A model generated the notes under the pieces. The model worked only from the letters and a program-made list of their open reading frames with translations, was not told the origin of the DNA and made no database searches. The position numbers and the translations under genes are program-made. Positions 1 through 6,710 of a DNA stretch of 6,710 nucleotides are shown in pieces (within the stretch, counting starts at the first letter, position 1; each line of letters opens with the position of its first letter). The stretch covers positions 1-6,710 of the forward strand of contig JAUSKE010000198.1 of the NCBI GenBank assembly GCA_030649435.1, written 5' to 3'. The stretch comes from Deltaproteobacteria bacterium. GTDB lineage: Bacteria > UBA10199 > JACPAL01 > JACOUP01.

Positions 1-1147
1 CTTGGGTCTTAAGGCCGTTACCGGTGATGCAAAGAACGAGAGACTCGTTCTTTTTAATCCGCCCCTGGTGGATCAGTTTTTGGGCGACGCCGAGGGTGAC
101 ACCACCGGCGGTTTCGGCAAAGACCCCTTCCGTCTCCGCCAGCAGTTTGATCGCATCGACAATCTCTTCATCGGTCACATCTTCCCCCCAGCCACCCGAA
201 TCCCTCATCACCCCCATCGCGTAGAAACCATCGGCCGGGTTACCGATGGCAAGTGACTTACAAATCGTATCTGGCCGAACCGGCTTGAAGAGGTTCCAAC
301 CTTCTTTAACGGCGGTGGTGATTGGTGCACAACCGGTTGCCTGGGCCCCAAAAATTTTGGTGTGGGGGCTGGGGATGAAGCCGAGTTTATGAAATTCATG
401 GATCGCCTTTGAGATCTTGGTGATGAGAGACCCGCCGGCCATTGGGGCGACGATTGCATCAGGGGCCTTCCAGCCAAGCTGTTCCAAGACTTCGTAGCAG
501 AGACTCTTTGAGCCTTCGGCGTAATAAGGACGGATATTGATATTCACAAAGGCCCAACGGTGGCGGGCGGCAATCTCGCTACAGAGACGATTCACTTCGT
601 CGTAGTTGCCTCGAATACCGATCAGGTGTGTTCCAAAGACGAGTGTCCCCAGGACTTTTCCCTGCTCAAGGTCATGAGGGATGAAGATGTAGCTTTCGAG
701 TCCAGCGGCGGCGGCATTGGCAGCAACAGAGTTGGCGAGGTTTCCGGTTGAGGCGCAAGCGACCGTCTTGTAGCCAAACTCTTTCGCCTTGGAGAGGGCG
801 ACCGAAACGACACGATCTTTAAACGAAAGGGTTGGGAAGTTCACAGCGTCATTCTTGAGGTAGACCTCTTTAACCTTCAGGGCACGGGCCAGGTGGGTTG
901 CCTTGATGAGTGGGGTGAATCCGACCTGACGGCCAACCGTTGGCTCCCCGTCGATCGGGAGCAGCTCACGGTAGCGCCACATATTCTGTTCGCGCCCCTC
1001 AATCACTTTTCGGGTCAGGTCCTTCTTAATTTTTTCGTAGTTGTAGACAACTTCGAGCGGTCCAAAGCAATATTCGCAGACATGGATCGGCTCTTGCGGG
1101 TACTCGTTGTGGCATTCACGGCACTGAAGACCTTTTGTATAACTCAT
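1..1147 (-). CDS. thrC: Threonine synthase, 3'-truncated by the window edge
   Basis: PLP-dependent enzyme that converts O-phospho-L-homoserine to L-threonine in the cytoplasm, the last step of threonine synthesis. The 382 visible codons show an N-terminal CxxC...CxxC pair (C9/C12, C24/C27), a zinc-ribbon-like segment found in some threonine synthases. Then come FTPLIKA (77-83), the PLP-lysine motif SFKDR with K110, the ASTGNLANS substrate/cofactor loop (132-140), the glycine-rich MAGGS (236-240) and a late CITGNGLK (373-380) typical of the family's C-terminal part. Family members run about 400 residues or slightly more, so only the last few tens of residues are missing. The start is ATG at 1145-1147, with AAGG about ten bases upstream on the minus strand. 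It is divergent from the large envelope gene at 1221. Related fold-type II PLP enzymes (threonine dehydratase, cysteate synthase) are alternatives. The SFKDR and ASTGN motifs together with the zinc ribbon favour ThrC. Confidence 0.93.
   Translation of the reverse strand, partial: MSYTKGLQCRECHNEYPQEPIHVCEYCFGPLEVVYNYEKIKKDLTRKVIEGREQNMWRYRELLPIDGEPTVGRQVGFTPLIKATHLARALKVKEVYLKNDAVNFPTLSFKDRVVSVALSKAKEFGYKTVACASTGNLANSVAANAAAAGLESYIFIPHDLEQGKVLGTLVFGTHLIGIRGNYDEVNRLCSEIAARHRWAFVNINIRPYYAEGSKSLCYEVLEQLGWKAPDAIVAPMAGGSLITKISKAIHEFHKLGFIPSPHTKIFGAQATGCAPITTAVKEGWNLFKPVRPDTICKSLAIGNPADGFYAMGVMRDSGGWGEDVTDEEIVDAIKLLAETEGVFAETAGGVTLGVAQKLIHQGRIKKNESLVLCITGNGLKTQ
1115..1143 (+). promoter_or_regulatory. 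Possible sigma-70 promoter for the 1221 gene
   Basis: TTCACG (1115-1120), a 17-base spacer and TATAAC (1138-1143) match the -35 consensus at 4 of 6 positions and the -10 consensus at 5 of 6. A start near 1150 would leave a leader of about 50-70 bases. The site lies inside the first codons of the divergent thrC. A match of this quality can occur by chance, so this is only a candidate. Confidence 0.3.
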
Positions 1148-1220
1148 GGGAGGCAAAACCTTAGCGACAAGAGGGGGGAGTTGTAAAGGCTCTATTTTGA
1201 TGGTAGGATCCAGCCACTTC

Positions 1221-4121
1221 ATGAACCCAAGAGAGAGACGGTTGTTTTCAAAAATCCTCTTTTTGTCTCTCCTCGCCTCCACTTCTTTCGCGGCGACCTA
1301 CGATCCCAGCACCCGCTGGTCGACGATCAAGACCGATCATTTCAAACTTCACTTTTATGAGGGGGAGGAGAAAGTAGCGCAAAAAGCGGCCGGTTATCTG
1401 GAGGAGGCGTATCAAAAACTGGGGGAAAAATTTGGTCTCTGGCTGCGTGGTCGGATCCAGGTGGTGGTCATGGACAACAACGACGCCGCTAATGGCTTTG
1501 CCACCGTCCTCCCCTACAATGAAATCCTTCTCCGTGTGGTCTCTCCATTGGCTGGCAGCACCCTCGCTCATTACGACAACTGGCTCCGAGAGTTAGTCTT
1601 TCACGAATACACCCACATTCTTCATTTAAATGATGTTGGCTACCCCATGAAGCTGGCCAAGGTTTTGTTGGGACAGATGGTCTCCCCCAATGCCCTGACG
1701 CCGATGTGGGTCAGTGAAGGGATCGCCACTTTTTTTGAGACAGAGATGACGAATGCCGGGCGCGGGCGTTCCTCATTTGCCGAAATGTTGGTCCGGACTG
1801 ACATTCTTCGTGGAAAATTTCTCCACCTGGACCGGATGGCAGGCACCCAGTACGACTGGCCGGGCTATCTGTCGGGGTACATCTACGGGGTTAAGTTTTG
1901 GCAATACTTGGGCGACAGGTATGGGAAGGAGAAGATGATCGAGTTCTCTCACCGCTACGGGGCCTCCCCACTTTTATTTTCGCTCGGGAGCAAGGCGTAC
2001 CGTTCTTATGGCAAAACTTTCAAAACCCTTTGGAGGGAGTGGAAGGAGGGTTTGGAGAAAAAGTATGCGGGGCAAAAAGAAATTCTTGAAAAGGAGGGGC
2101 TGCAGGAGGGAGAGCTGGTGGTGACCGGTGCCGAGACCACCCTTCATCCTTCACTTTCGCCGGACGGCAAGCAGCTGATCACCCTCGAGACCTCGGTCCA
2201 TCGGCCGGCGGCTCTGATGAGTTTAGATCTTGCAACCGGTGAAAAGAAAAAACTGTCGGTGAGAAAATTCAACCCCTCGGCAGTGAGGTTTGATCCGCTC
2301 TCACCTCGAGTTGCCTTTTCCGAGATGAGGATTTTTAAGCGGTATTCTTCCTTTCAGGATCTCTACCTCATGGATCTTTCCTCACTGAAGAGTGAACCGC
2401 TCACGGATGGAAAGAGGGCTAGGGACCCTGATTTTTCGCCGGACGGAAAACGGTTGGTTTTCGTCCTTCAGGAGACGGGGCACTCCTCTTTGGCCTCGAT
2501 CGACCTCGACTCCAAAGAGATTTCGATTCTTTATGAGGGGGAAGAGGAGAGACAATTCGATACACCCCGTTTTTCACCGGATGGGCAGCGGGTGGCGGTT
2601 GTCGAGTGGTGGCATGCGAAGAGAAGTATTGTTATTTTTGAGCTCACCCAAAAAAGTTTTCTCCAGGTGACCGACGATGATGCCCAAAACAATTCCCCTG
2701 CCTGGAGTTCGGATGGCCAGCATCTCTTCTTCTCATCAGACCGGAGCGGGATCTCAAACCTCTATCGGTACTCGCTCAAAACCAAAAAAATAGAAAAAAT
2801 AACAAATGTGCTCACGGGTGCTTTTGAGTCGACGGTCTCGCCCGATGGGACTGTTTATTTTCAATACTATAACGGCAAAGGGTATGAGATTCGGAAAATA
2901 CCGGTGGGGGCTCCTCTTTTTGTGTCTCCAATGATTAAGAATCCAGAAAATCCTGCTTCTTCTACTTCTGCTCCCAACTCTTATCCCGTTAAAAAATATT
3001 CTCCCTTAAGTTCTTCCCTCCTCCCTCATTACCTCCAACCAAATCTCTTGTTCCTGGATGGAGCGCTCTTTGCCACCGCGGCGATTGGTTCTAATGATCC
3101 GCTCGAAAGACACTTCTGGTTTGCCAATGGGACCTACCGTACCGATGCCGCTTTTGCTGGATTCGGGGCTGGCTATTCGTACAACCGTTGGACCCCTTCC
3201 TTGTTTACTGGGGCGACCCGTTATGCCGTCAACTATGGAAACATCTTTGGTGTCGGCGGTGACTATTTTGAACAGAGGTTGCGGGGTTATGGTGGGGTTC
3301 GTCTCCCCCTGACGGCGACGCAGCAGGTTTCGCTCACCTATCTTTTTGAGAACCGGGATAATTTTTCGACGATCCCCGTGGGGATGGTGACACCCAGTGA
3401 AGGGAACTATGCCGGGCTTCATCTGGCCTACAACTGGTCATCACAGAAAAGTTACCCCGCCTCCATTAGTGTGGAGAAGGGGTATCGTATCTCCACAAAC
3501 TTTATGGTGACCGACCCACTGCTGGGGGCCGATGCAAATCTGCAACAAGAACTCTTTTGGGGGGATGGGCGTCTTTACCTGCCGCTCCCCTGGCAGCACC
3601 ATGTGATTGCGCTCCGATCGGCCGGCGGGATCGCCCTTGGTAAAAAGTTTGTTCAAGGGAACTTCGGTTTGGGAGGGTCTATTGGAGAAGGACTTTTATC
3701 AGGGGTGTCGAGTCGTGTTTTTACCTTGAGGGGACTCCCTTTAGTGACCTTCTCCCGTGATCGGGCCATGGTGGTTTCAGCAGAGTATCGTGTTCCCTTG
3801 TTTCGTATTCAAAGAGGGATTGCGACGACCCCCCTCTTTATGAACAGTGCCCATCTGGGACTTTTTGCCGATTACGGTGATGCCTGGAATGATAATCAAA
3901 AAACGGGAGGGCTGACAGACTTCTTTGACCGATTTCTCTTGGGGGTTGGTGCCGAACTCCGGGGAGATTTTGTTGTTGGCTATCATCTCCCGGTGACCGG
4001 TCGTTTAGGGTACGGCATTCTTGCGCTGAACAGGGATCGTGTGGGTCACCTCGTCGACCCGATTACCGGGAGAGAGATTCGCAATGGAATCCTCATTCTA
4101 GAGCTGGGAACCTCCTTCTAA
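1221..4121 (+). CDS. Exported HExxH peptidase-like / PD40 beta-propeller / outer-membrane barrel protein
   Basis: A 966-residue envelope protein with three modules. Residues 1-24 form a signal peptide: a basic n-region (NPRERR), a hydrophobic core and an SFA|A cleavage site. Residues 30-285 resemble the peptidase MA-like gluzincin fold, with HEYTH at 128-132 (zinc ligands H128 and H132, catalytic E129) and WVSEG at 163-167, where E166 fits the third zinc ligand. About 306-565 is a TolB/PD40 propeller with SPDG-type blade motifs at 313, 406, 452, 496 (SSDG) and 540. A Ser/Pro-rich linker (575-600) leads to a barrel (about 608-966) rich in alternating aromatic strands. The barrel holds LRGL (836-839), reminiscent of the Omp85 RGF/RGY loop, then AEYRVPL and FADYGDAW, and ends in Phe. 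No POTRA domains are seen. Inference: a barrel-anchored periplasmic protease or assembly factor, substrate unknown. ATG 1221 was chosen for the signal peptide. ATG 1200, with AAAGG ten bases upstream, is an in-frame alternative adding seven residues. Confidence 0.85.
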   Translation: MNPRERRLFSKILFLSLLASTSFAATYDPSTRWSTIKTDHFKLHFYEGEEKVAQKAAGYLEEAYQKLGEKFGLWLRGRIQVVVMDNNDAANGFATVLPYNEILLRVVSPLAGSTLAHYDNWLRELVFHEYTHILHLNDVGYPMKLAKVLLGQMVSPNALTPMWVSEGIATFFETEMTNAGRGRSSFAEMLVRTDILRGKFLHLDRMAGTQYDWPGYLSGYIYGVKFWQYLGDRYGKEKMIEFSHRYGASPLLFSLGSKAYRSYGKTFKTLWREWKEGLEKKYAGQKEILEKEGLQEGELVVTGAETTLHPSLSPDGKQLITLETSVHRPAALMSLDLATGEKKKLSVRKFNPSAVRFDPLSPRVAFSEMRIFKRYSSFQDLYLMDLSSLKSEPLTDGKRARDPDFSPDGKRLVFVLQETGHSSLASIDLDSKEISILYEGEEERQFDTPRFSPDGQRVAVVEWWHAKRSIVIFELTQKSFLQVTDDDAQNNSPAWSSDGQHLFFSSDRSGISNLYRYSLKTKKIEKITNVLTGAFESTVSPDGTVYFQYYNGKGYEIRKIPVGAPLFVSPMIKNPENPASSTSAPNSYPVKKYSPLSSSLLPHYLQPNLLFLDGALFATAAIGSNDPLERHFWFANGTYRTDAAFAGFGAGYSYNRWTPSLFTGATRYAVNYGNIFGVGGDYFEQRLRGYGGVRLPLTATQQVSLTYLFENRDNFSTIPVGMVTPSEGNYAGLHLAYNWSSQKSYPASISVEKGYRISTNFMVTDPLLGADANLQQELFWGDGRLYLPLPWQHHVIALRSAGGIALGKKFVQGNFGLGGSIGEGLLSGVSSRVFTLRGLPLVTFSRDRAMVVSAEYRVPLFRIQRGIATTPLFMNSAHLGLFADYGDAWNDNQKTGGLTDFFDRFLLGVGAELRGDFVVGYHLPVTGRLGYGILALNRDRVGHLVDPITGREIRNGILILELGTSF

Positions 4122-4124
4122 TAC

Positions 4125-4177
4125 TTCTCAAAATGATACTATTTTATCAATTTGATAAAATAGTATCATTTTGAGAA
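4125..4177. repeat. Perfect 26-bp inverted repeat with a 1-base centre
   Basis: The left arm 4125-4150 and right arm 4152-4177 are exact reverse complements around T4151. The arm reads TTCTCAAAATGATAC in its first 15 bases and holds only 5 G/C in 26, far more AT-rich than the flanking genes. It begins three bases after the stop codon of the barrel protein. It may end transcription of that gene as a long hairpin, but neither side carries the U-tract of a classical intrinsic terminator. Other options are a regulator-binding site or a small mobile-element remnant. Confidence 0.9.
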
Positions 4178-4251
4178 CCGTATCTTCTTACCCATATTCG
4201 TAATTATCAAGTAAAAACCATAGATTACTCTTTTATCCCCTCGTTTGTTTT

Positions 4252-4267
4252 TGGCATGGAGAATGCA
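4252..4267 (+). promoter_or_regulatory. Candidate sigma-54 (-24/-12) promoter
   Basis: TGGCATGGAGAATGCA keeps the invariant GG and GC dinucleotides at the required 12-base offset (G4253/G4254 and G4265/C4266). It matches most of the consensus TGGCAC-N5-TTGCA. Transcription would start near 4278, just before a perfect Shine-Dalgarno at 4280-4285 and a start codon at 4290. The inverted repeat centred at 4151 lies about 100 bases upstream, a usual distance for an enhancer-binding protein site; that link is inference. No sigma-54 activator gene is visible in the window. Confidence 0.5.
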
Positions 4268-4289
4268 GCAATAAGGGGTAGGAGGGCCT

Positions 4290-4508
4290 ATGGTGTATCG
4301 ATTTTTAAAACGATTAGGTGTCATTTTATCCCTTTCGTTCTTTCTACTGCCTCCTTGGCCGGATGACCTTGTCGGGATTGAGGGGGGGACCGCTTATGCG
4401 GCAGTGGTTCCTTTGAGTAATTTTTTAAATTCTTCCAAATCTGTCGCGCGGGCCATTGCCTCATCAGACGAAATGAGATTCTTTTTGACCAGTTCAGATA
4501 GGGCCTGA
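4290..4508 (+). pseudogene. Signal-peptide-like small frame, possibly an orphaned gene start
   Basis: A 72-residue reading frame with a full start signal: AGGAGG at 4280-4285, four bases from ATG 4290 and seven from the in-frame GTG 4293. Residues 3-8 are basic (YRFLKR), 9-20 are hydrophobic (LGVILSLSFFLL), and TAYA|A at 34-38 fits a signal peptidase I site, although the stretch between core and cleavage site is long. From about residue 36 the frame is antisense to the last 38 codons of pilT, so its second half is probably chance translation. The good promoter, ribosome site and export signal leading into a foreign coding strand suggest the 5' stub of an exported-protein gene whose body was lost by deletion or inversion. 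A genuine small exported or membrane peptide, or a chance open frame, remain possible. No family is recognised. Confidence 0.35.
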
Positions 4509-5476
4509 TTCATCGTCTGCATCCCCGTCGTTCTCTGTCCCATCTGCATCGTTGCCGGGATCTGGTGTGTTTTATCCTCTCGGATCAAATTCCGTATGGC
4601 CGGATTCGGGATCAGGATTTCCATGGCAAGGAGACGACCACCGCCAATTTTAGGGACCAGTGTTTGTGTGAGAACCGCTTCCAACAGAAAAGAGAGTTGT
4701 GTTCTGATTTGGGATTGTTGGTGAGGGGGAAAGACATCAATCATGCGGTTGATCGATTGAGCCGCGGTATTTGTATGCAGGGTGGCAAAAACAAGGTGTC
4801 CGGTTTCGGCGATGGTGACGGCGGCCGAGATTGTTTCTAAATCTCTCATTTCGCCAATCAGGATCACGTCGGGGTCTTCGCGAAGGACGTACTTGAGTGC
4901 TGTTTTAAAATCAACAGTGTCCTTGCCGATCTCCCTCTGGCTGACGAGGCACTTCTTGTGAGGGTGCAGGTATTCGATCGGGTCTTCAATAGTCACAATA
5001 TGATCATGTCGAGTTTCATTGATGGACTGAAGTAATGAAGCGAGTGTTGTCGATTTTCCGGAGCCGGTCGGGCCTGTGACGAGAATGAGACCCCTCGGTT
5101 TGGTGATGAGGCTCTGGACGATCGGTGGGAGACCAAGCTCTTCCATGTGAGGGATCTGCATCGGGATGCGACGAAAGGCAGCGGCGAGCTCTCCCTGATG
5201 CCGGTAAAGGTTTGCTCGAAGACGCGAACTCTTATTCGGACTCAACGCAAAATCAAGTTCTTGGACAGTTTCCATCTCCTTTTTTTGCTGGGGATTGAGT
5301 AGTGGGATGCAAAGCTCTTTGATTGCTTCACCGGTCAGCGGTAAGTCCCCGATAGGGACCAGATGACCATCAATACGGAGTTGAGGGGGGCTGCCCGGAA
5401 CAAGGTGCAGGTCCGAAGCATTTCGCTCCTCCATCAAGGAAAGCAACTCTTTGAAGCTGGCCGTTGTGCCTGCCAT
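4394..5476 (-). CDS. pilT: Type IV pilus retraction ATPase PilT
   Basis: Hexameric cytoplasmic AAA-type secretion ATPase that drives pilus retraction (twitching, adhesion, DNA uptake) at the inner-membrane platform. The 360 residues match the family's usual length of about 345-370. Visible in order: ASDLHL in the N-terminal domain (20-25), Walker A GPTGSGKS (135-142, K141), the Asp box TIEDPIEYLH (162-171, E164), Walker B DVILIGEMRD (203-212, E209) and the His box GHLVFATLHTN (226-236, H227 and H234). The C-terminal AIRNLIRE (293-300) is the signature separating PilT from PilB and GspE. All key residues are intact. The start is ATG 5474-5476; upstream of it no Shine-Dalgarno is apparent. The gene is head-to-head with pilB across 104 bases, and its 3' end is convergent with the barrel-protein gene. 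PilU is a less likely alternative. Confidence 0.96.
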   Translation of the reverse strand: MAGTTASFKELLSLMEERNASDLHLVPGSPPQLRIDGHLVPIGDLPLTGEAIKELCIPLLNPQQKKEMETVQELDFALSPNKSSRLRANLYRHQGELAAAFRRIPMQIPHMEELGLPPIVQSLITKPRGLILVTGPTGSGKSTTLASLLQSINETRHDHIVTIEDPIEYLHPHKKCLVSQREIGKDTVDFKTALKYVLREDPDVILIGEMRDLETISAAVTIAETGHLVFATLHTNTAAQSINRMIDVFPPHQQSQIRTQLSFLLEAVLTQTLVPKIGGGRLLAMEILIPNPAIRNLIREDKTHQIPATMQMGQRTTGMQTMNQALSELVKKNLISSDEAMARATDLEEFKKLLKGTTAA

Positions 5477-5523
5477 TAGAACACTAGGGTATCATGAAAG
5501 GGACCACCGGCTCCACAGCTAAT

Positions 5524-5552
5524 TTGACCTAATGCTTTAGAATAGGTATAAT
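5524..5552 (+). promoter_or_regulatory. Strong sigma-70-type promoter for pilB
   Basis: TTGACC (5524-5529, 5 of 6 consensus), an exact 17-base spacer and TATAAT (5547-5552, 6 of 6) form a near-consensus housekeeping promoter. The predicted start near 5559 leaves a leader of only about 22 bases before ATG 5581. That leader contains no recognisable Shine-Dalgarno. Confidence 0.75.
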
Positions 5553-5581
5553 AAACAATTGAAAATACGTTGTTTATTATA
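5547..5581. promoter_or_regulatory. 12-bp perfect inverted repeat, putative operator between pilT and pilB
   Basis: TATAATAAACAA (5547-5558) and TTGTTTATTATA (5570-5581) are exact reverse complements separated by 11 bases, so centre-to-centre spacing is 23 bases, about two helical turns. The left arm contains the pilB -10 box and the right arm ends on the A of the pilB ATG. By symmetry the right arm also presents TATAAT to the minus strand (5576-5581), a possible -10 for pilT, though no good -35 accompanies it. Since the left arm lies at or before the predicted transcription start, a DNA-level operator is more likely than an RNA hairpin. The binding protein is unknown. Confidence 0.5.
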
Positions 5582-6710
5582 TGATATCCGATCAGACATC
5601 CTGCTATAAGGTGTTGGATGGTTTGGGTGACAAGCTTATTCACGCCGGCTTGATTACCTTGGAGCAGTTGGCGGTGGCTCGTGTCAGCAAGGAAGATCTC
5701 GGGATTGATCTTGCCGAGATTCTGATCCAGAAAAAATTTGTCACGGAAGAGGAGATTCTTAAATTCCTGAGCCGGGAATTGAATATCCCTTATCTCTCGC
5801 TGGCGGGTATCGAACTTGATCTGGAATTAGTCAAGAACGTGCCGATCAGTTTGGCCAAACGGTATACACTTTTTCCGGTGGCCGAGAAAAATGGGCGTGT
5901 TGTGGTGGCGATGTCGAATCCCCTCGACCTGGCCGCCAAGGATGATCTCAAAATCGCTCTTCGTTCTGAGATCGAACCGGTTCTTTCCTCAAGGGGGGAT
6001 ATTACGGAGGCGATTGATCGGTATTATTCCGCTTGGAATAGTCCAAAGGTGGGACGTCGTATCGAGAGAGAGGGTCATGAACTCGAAGTCCTTAACAGTT
6101 CAGAAGAGAGCTTAGAAACCAGCTCCGAACGGCTTCAGGAAATCGCTTCTGGCCCCAAGATAGTGAGCACGGTCAATAAGATTTTGAGCCGTGCTTATAC
6201 CGAAAAAGCAAGCGATGTCCATATCGAGCCGTATCGTGATTTGGTCCGTATTCGCTGCCGGATTGATGGCTTCCTAGAAGAGCGAGAAACCCTTCCTCGC
6301 CAGATGCATCTCCCCCTTATTTCTCGGATCAAGATTATGGCAGGGTTGGATATTGCGGAACGTCGTATCCCTCAAGATGGGCGGATTCAGATTAATCTTT
6401 TGGGGAATCGTCTCGATCTTCGAATTTCAACCTACCCGACCATGAAAGGGGAGAAGGTTGCCATCCGTCTCCTCTCCAAGGAAAATCTGATCAATATTGA
6501 GGATCTCGGTTTTAACGAAAAAGAGCGAAAACTCTTCGCCGATCTTATCGGTAAAAATTACGGTCTTTTCCTCGTGACCGGTCCGACCGGTTCCGGAAAA
6601 TCGACAACACTCTATGCAGGGCTCACGCGGGTTAATTCCGCCGACAAAAATATTGTTTCTATCGAAGACCCTGTCGAGAGTGAACTCCCTGGCATCAATC
6701 AGGCCCAGAT
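5581..6710 (+). CDS. pilB: Type IV pilus extension ATPase PilB (GspE/PulE family), 3'-truncated by the window edge
   Basis: Cytoplasmic ATPase that powers pilin polymerisation at the inner-membrane platform. The frame is open for 376 codons to the window end. The N-terminal part (about residues 14-150) looks like a T2SSE_N/MshEN region, with LGDKLIHAGLITLEQL at 15-30 and a second similar stretch from 41. A variable acidic linker follows (about 160-185). Then come SDVHIEP (211-217), the RRIPQDGR arginine-rich segment (261-268), Walker A GPTGSGKS (334-341, K340) and the start of the Asp box IEDPVE (361-366), followed by LPGINQAQ. Walker B, the His box and any tetracysteine zinc site lie beyond the window; about a third of a usual 560-580-residue protein is missing. 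An in-frame stop at 5560-5562 limits the start, and ATG 5581 is the only ATG that keeps the N-terminal repeat. The pilT neighbour favours PilB over GspE or MshE, but MshEN domains also occur in those. Confidence 0.88.
   Translation, partial: MISDQTSCYKVLDGLGDKLIHAGLITLEQLAVARVSKEDLGIDLAEILIQKKFVTEEEILKFLSRELNIPYLSLAGIELDLELVKNVPISLAKRYTLFPVAEKNGRVVVAMSNPLDLAAKDDLKIALRSEIEPVLSSRGDITEAIDRYYSAWNSPKVGRRIEREGHELEVLNSSEESLETSSERLQEIASGPKIVSTVNKILSRAYTEKASDVHIEPYRDLVRIRCRIDGFLEERETLPRQMHLPLISRIKIMAGLDIAERRIPQDGRIQINLLGNRLDLRISTYPTMKGEKVAIRLLSKENLINIEDLGFNEKERKLFADLIGKNYGLFLVTGPTGSGKSTTLYAGLTRVNSADKNIVSIEDPVESELPGINQAQ

Noticed and set aside
893..1186. Plus-strand open frame of 97 codons within thrC
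   Set aside because: It is fully antisense to a well-supported threonine synthase and has no recognisable domain or ribosome site.
1146..1220. Upstream extension of the barrel-protein gene to ATG 1146
   Set aside because: It would overlap the thrC start codon and put 25 non-signal residues before a clear signal peptide.
3006..3422. Minus-strand open frame of 138 codons
   Set aside because: It lies antisense inside the beta-barrel coding region, which has clear family features; composition explains the open frame.
4296..4311. Imperfect AT-rich dyad read as a pilT terminator
   Set aside because: The pairing is broken by a mismatch and has only a four-base GC-containing stem; it is more simply the hydrophobic-frame coding sequence.
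4565..4840. Plus-strand open frame of 91 codons
   Set aside because: It is antisense to the conserved core of pilT and resembles no known family.
5494..5532. A 12-codon frame in the pilT/pilB gap as a leader peptide
   Set aside because: It lies upstream of the predicted pilB transcription start and lacks a ribosome site or the codon runs of an attenuator.
1..6710. CRISPR arrays, tRNA or rRNA genes, insertion sequences or a defence system
   Set aside because: No spaced direct repeats, cloverleaf, transposase or nuclease motifs were seen; the window is mainly housekeeping and envelope genes.

Overview
The window is ordinary chromosomal DNA of a Gram-negative, type IV pilus-bearing bacterium. 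An outer envelope is implied by a secreted protein that ends in an Omp85-like beta-barrel with a C-terminal phenylalanine. Pili are implied by the adjacent PilT and PilB ATPases. MshEN-type PilB, divergent pil genes and a possible sigma-54 promoter would fit a deltaproteobacterial-grade or related candidate lineage. That placement is inference, because no rRNA or lineage marker is present.

Layout: (1) 1-1147, minus strand: a threonine synthase gene (thrC) whose 3' end lies outside the window. (2) 1221-4121, plus strand: a large exported protein with a signal peptide, a HExxH gluzincin-like peptidase domain, a TolB/PD40 beta-propeller and an outer-membrane barrel. It is divergent from thrC across a gap of about 73 bp. 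(3) 4122-4393, the gap between this gene and the convergent pilT: a perfect 26-bp AT-rich inverted repeat just after the stop codon, then a candidate sigma-54 promoter, a perfect Shine-Dalgarno and a short signal-peptide-like reading frame. That frame runs into the antisense of the pilT 3' end and looks like the orphaned start of a gene. (4) 4394-5476, minus strand: pilT, complete with all its motifs. (5) 5477-5580: a head-to-head regulatory region with a near-consensus sigma-70 promoter for pilB and a perfect 12-bp inverted repeat covering its -10 box and start codon. (6) 5581-6710, plus strand: the N-terminal two thirds of pilB, cut off by the window end.

PilB powers pilus extension and PilT powers retraction, so the shared region between them could co-regulate opposing motors. 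thrC is a housekeeping biosynthetic gene with no evident functional tie to the rest. No tRNA, rRNA, CRISPR array, transposase or phage gene was seen. The least familiar items are the protease-propeller-barrel protein and the unexplained elements at 4125-4292 and 5547-5581.
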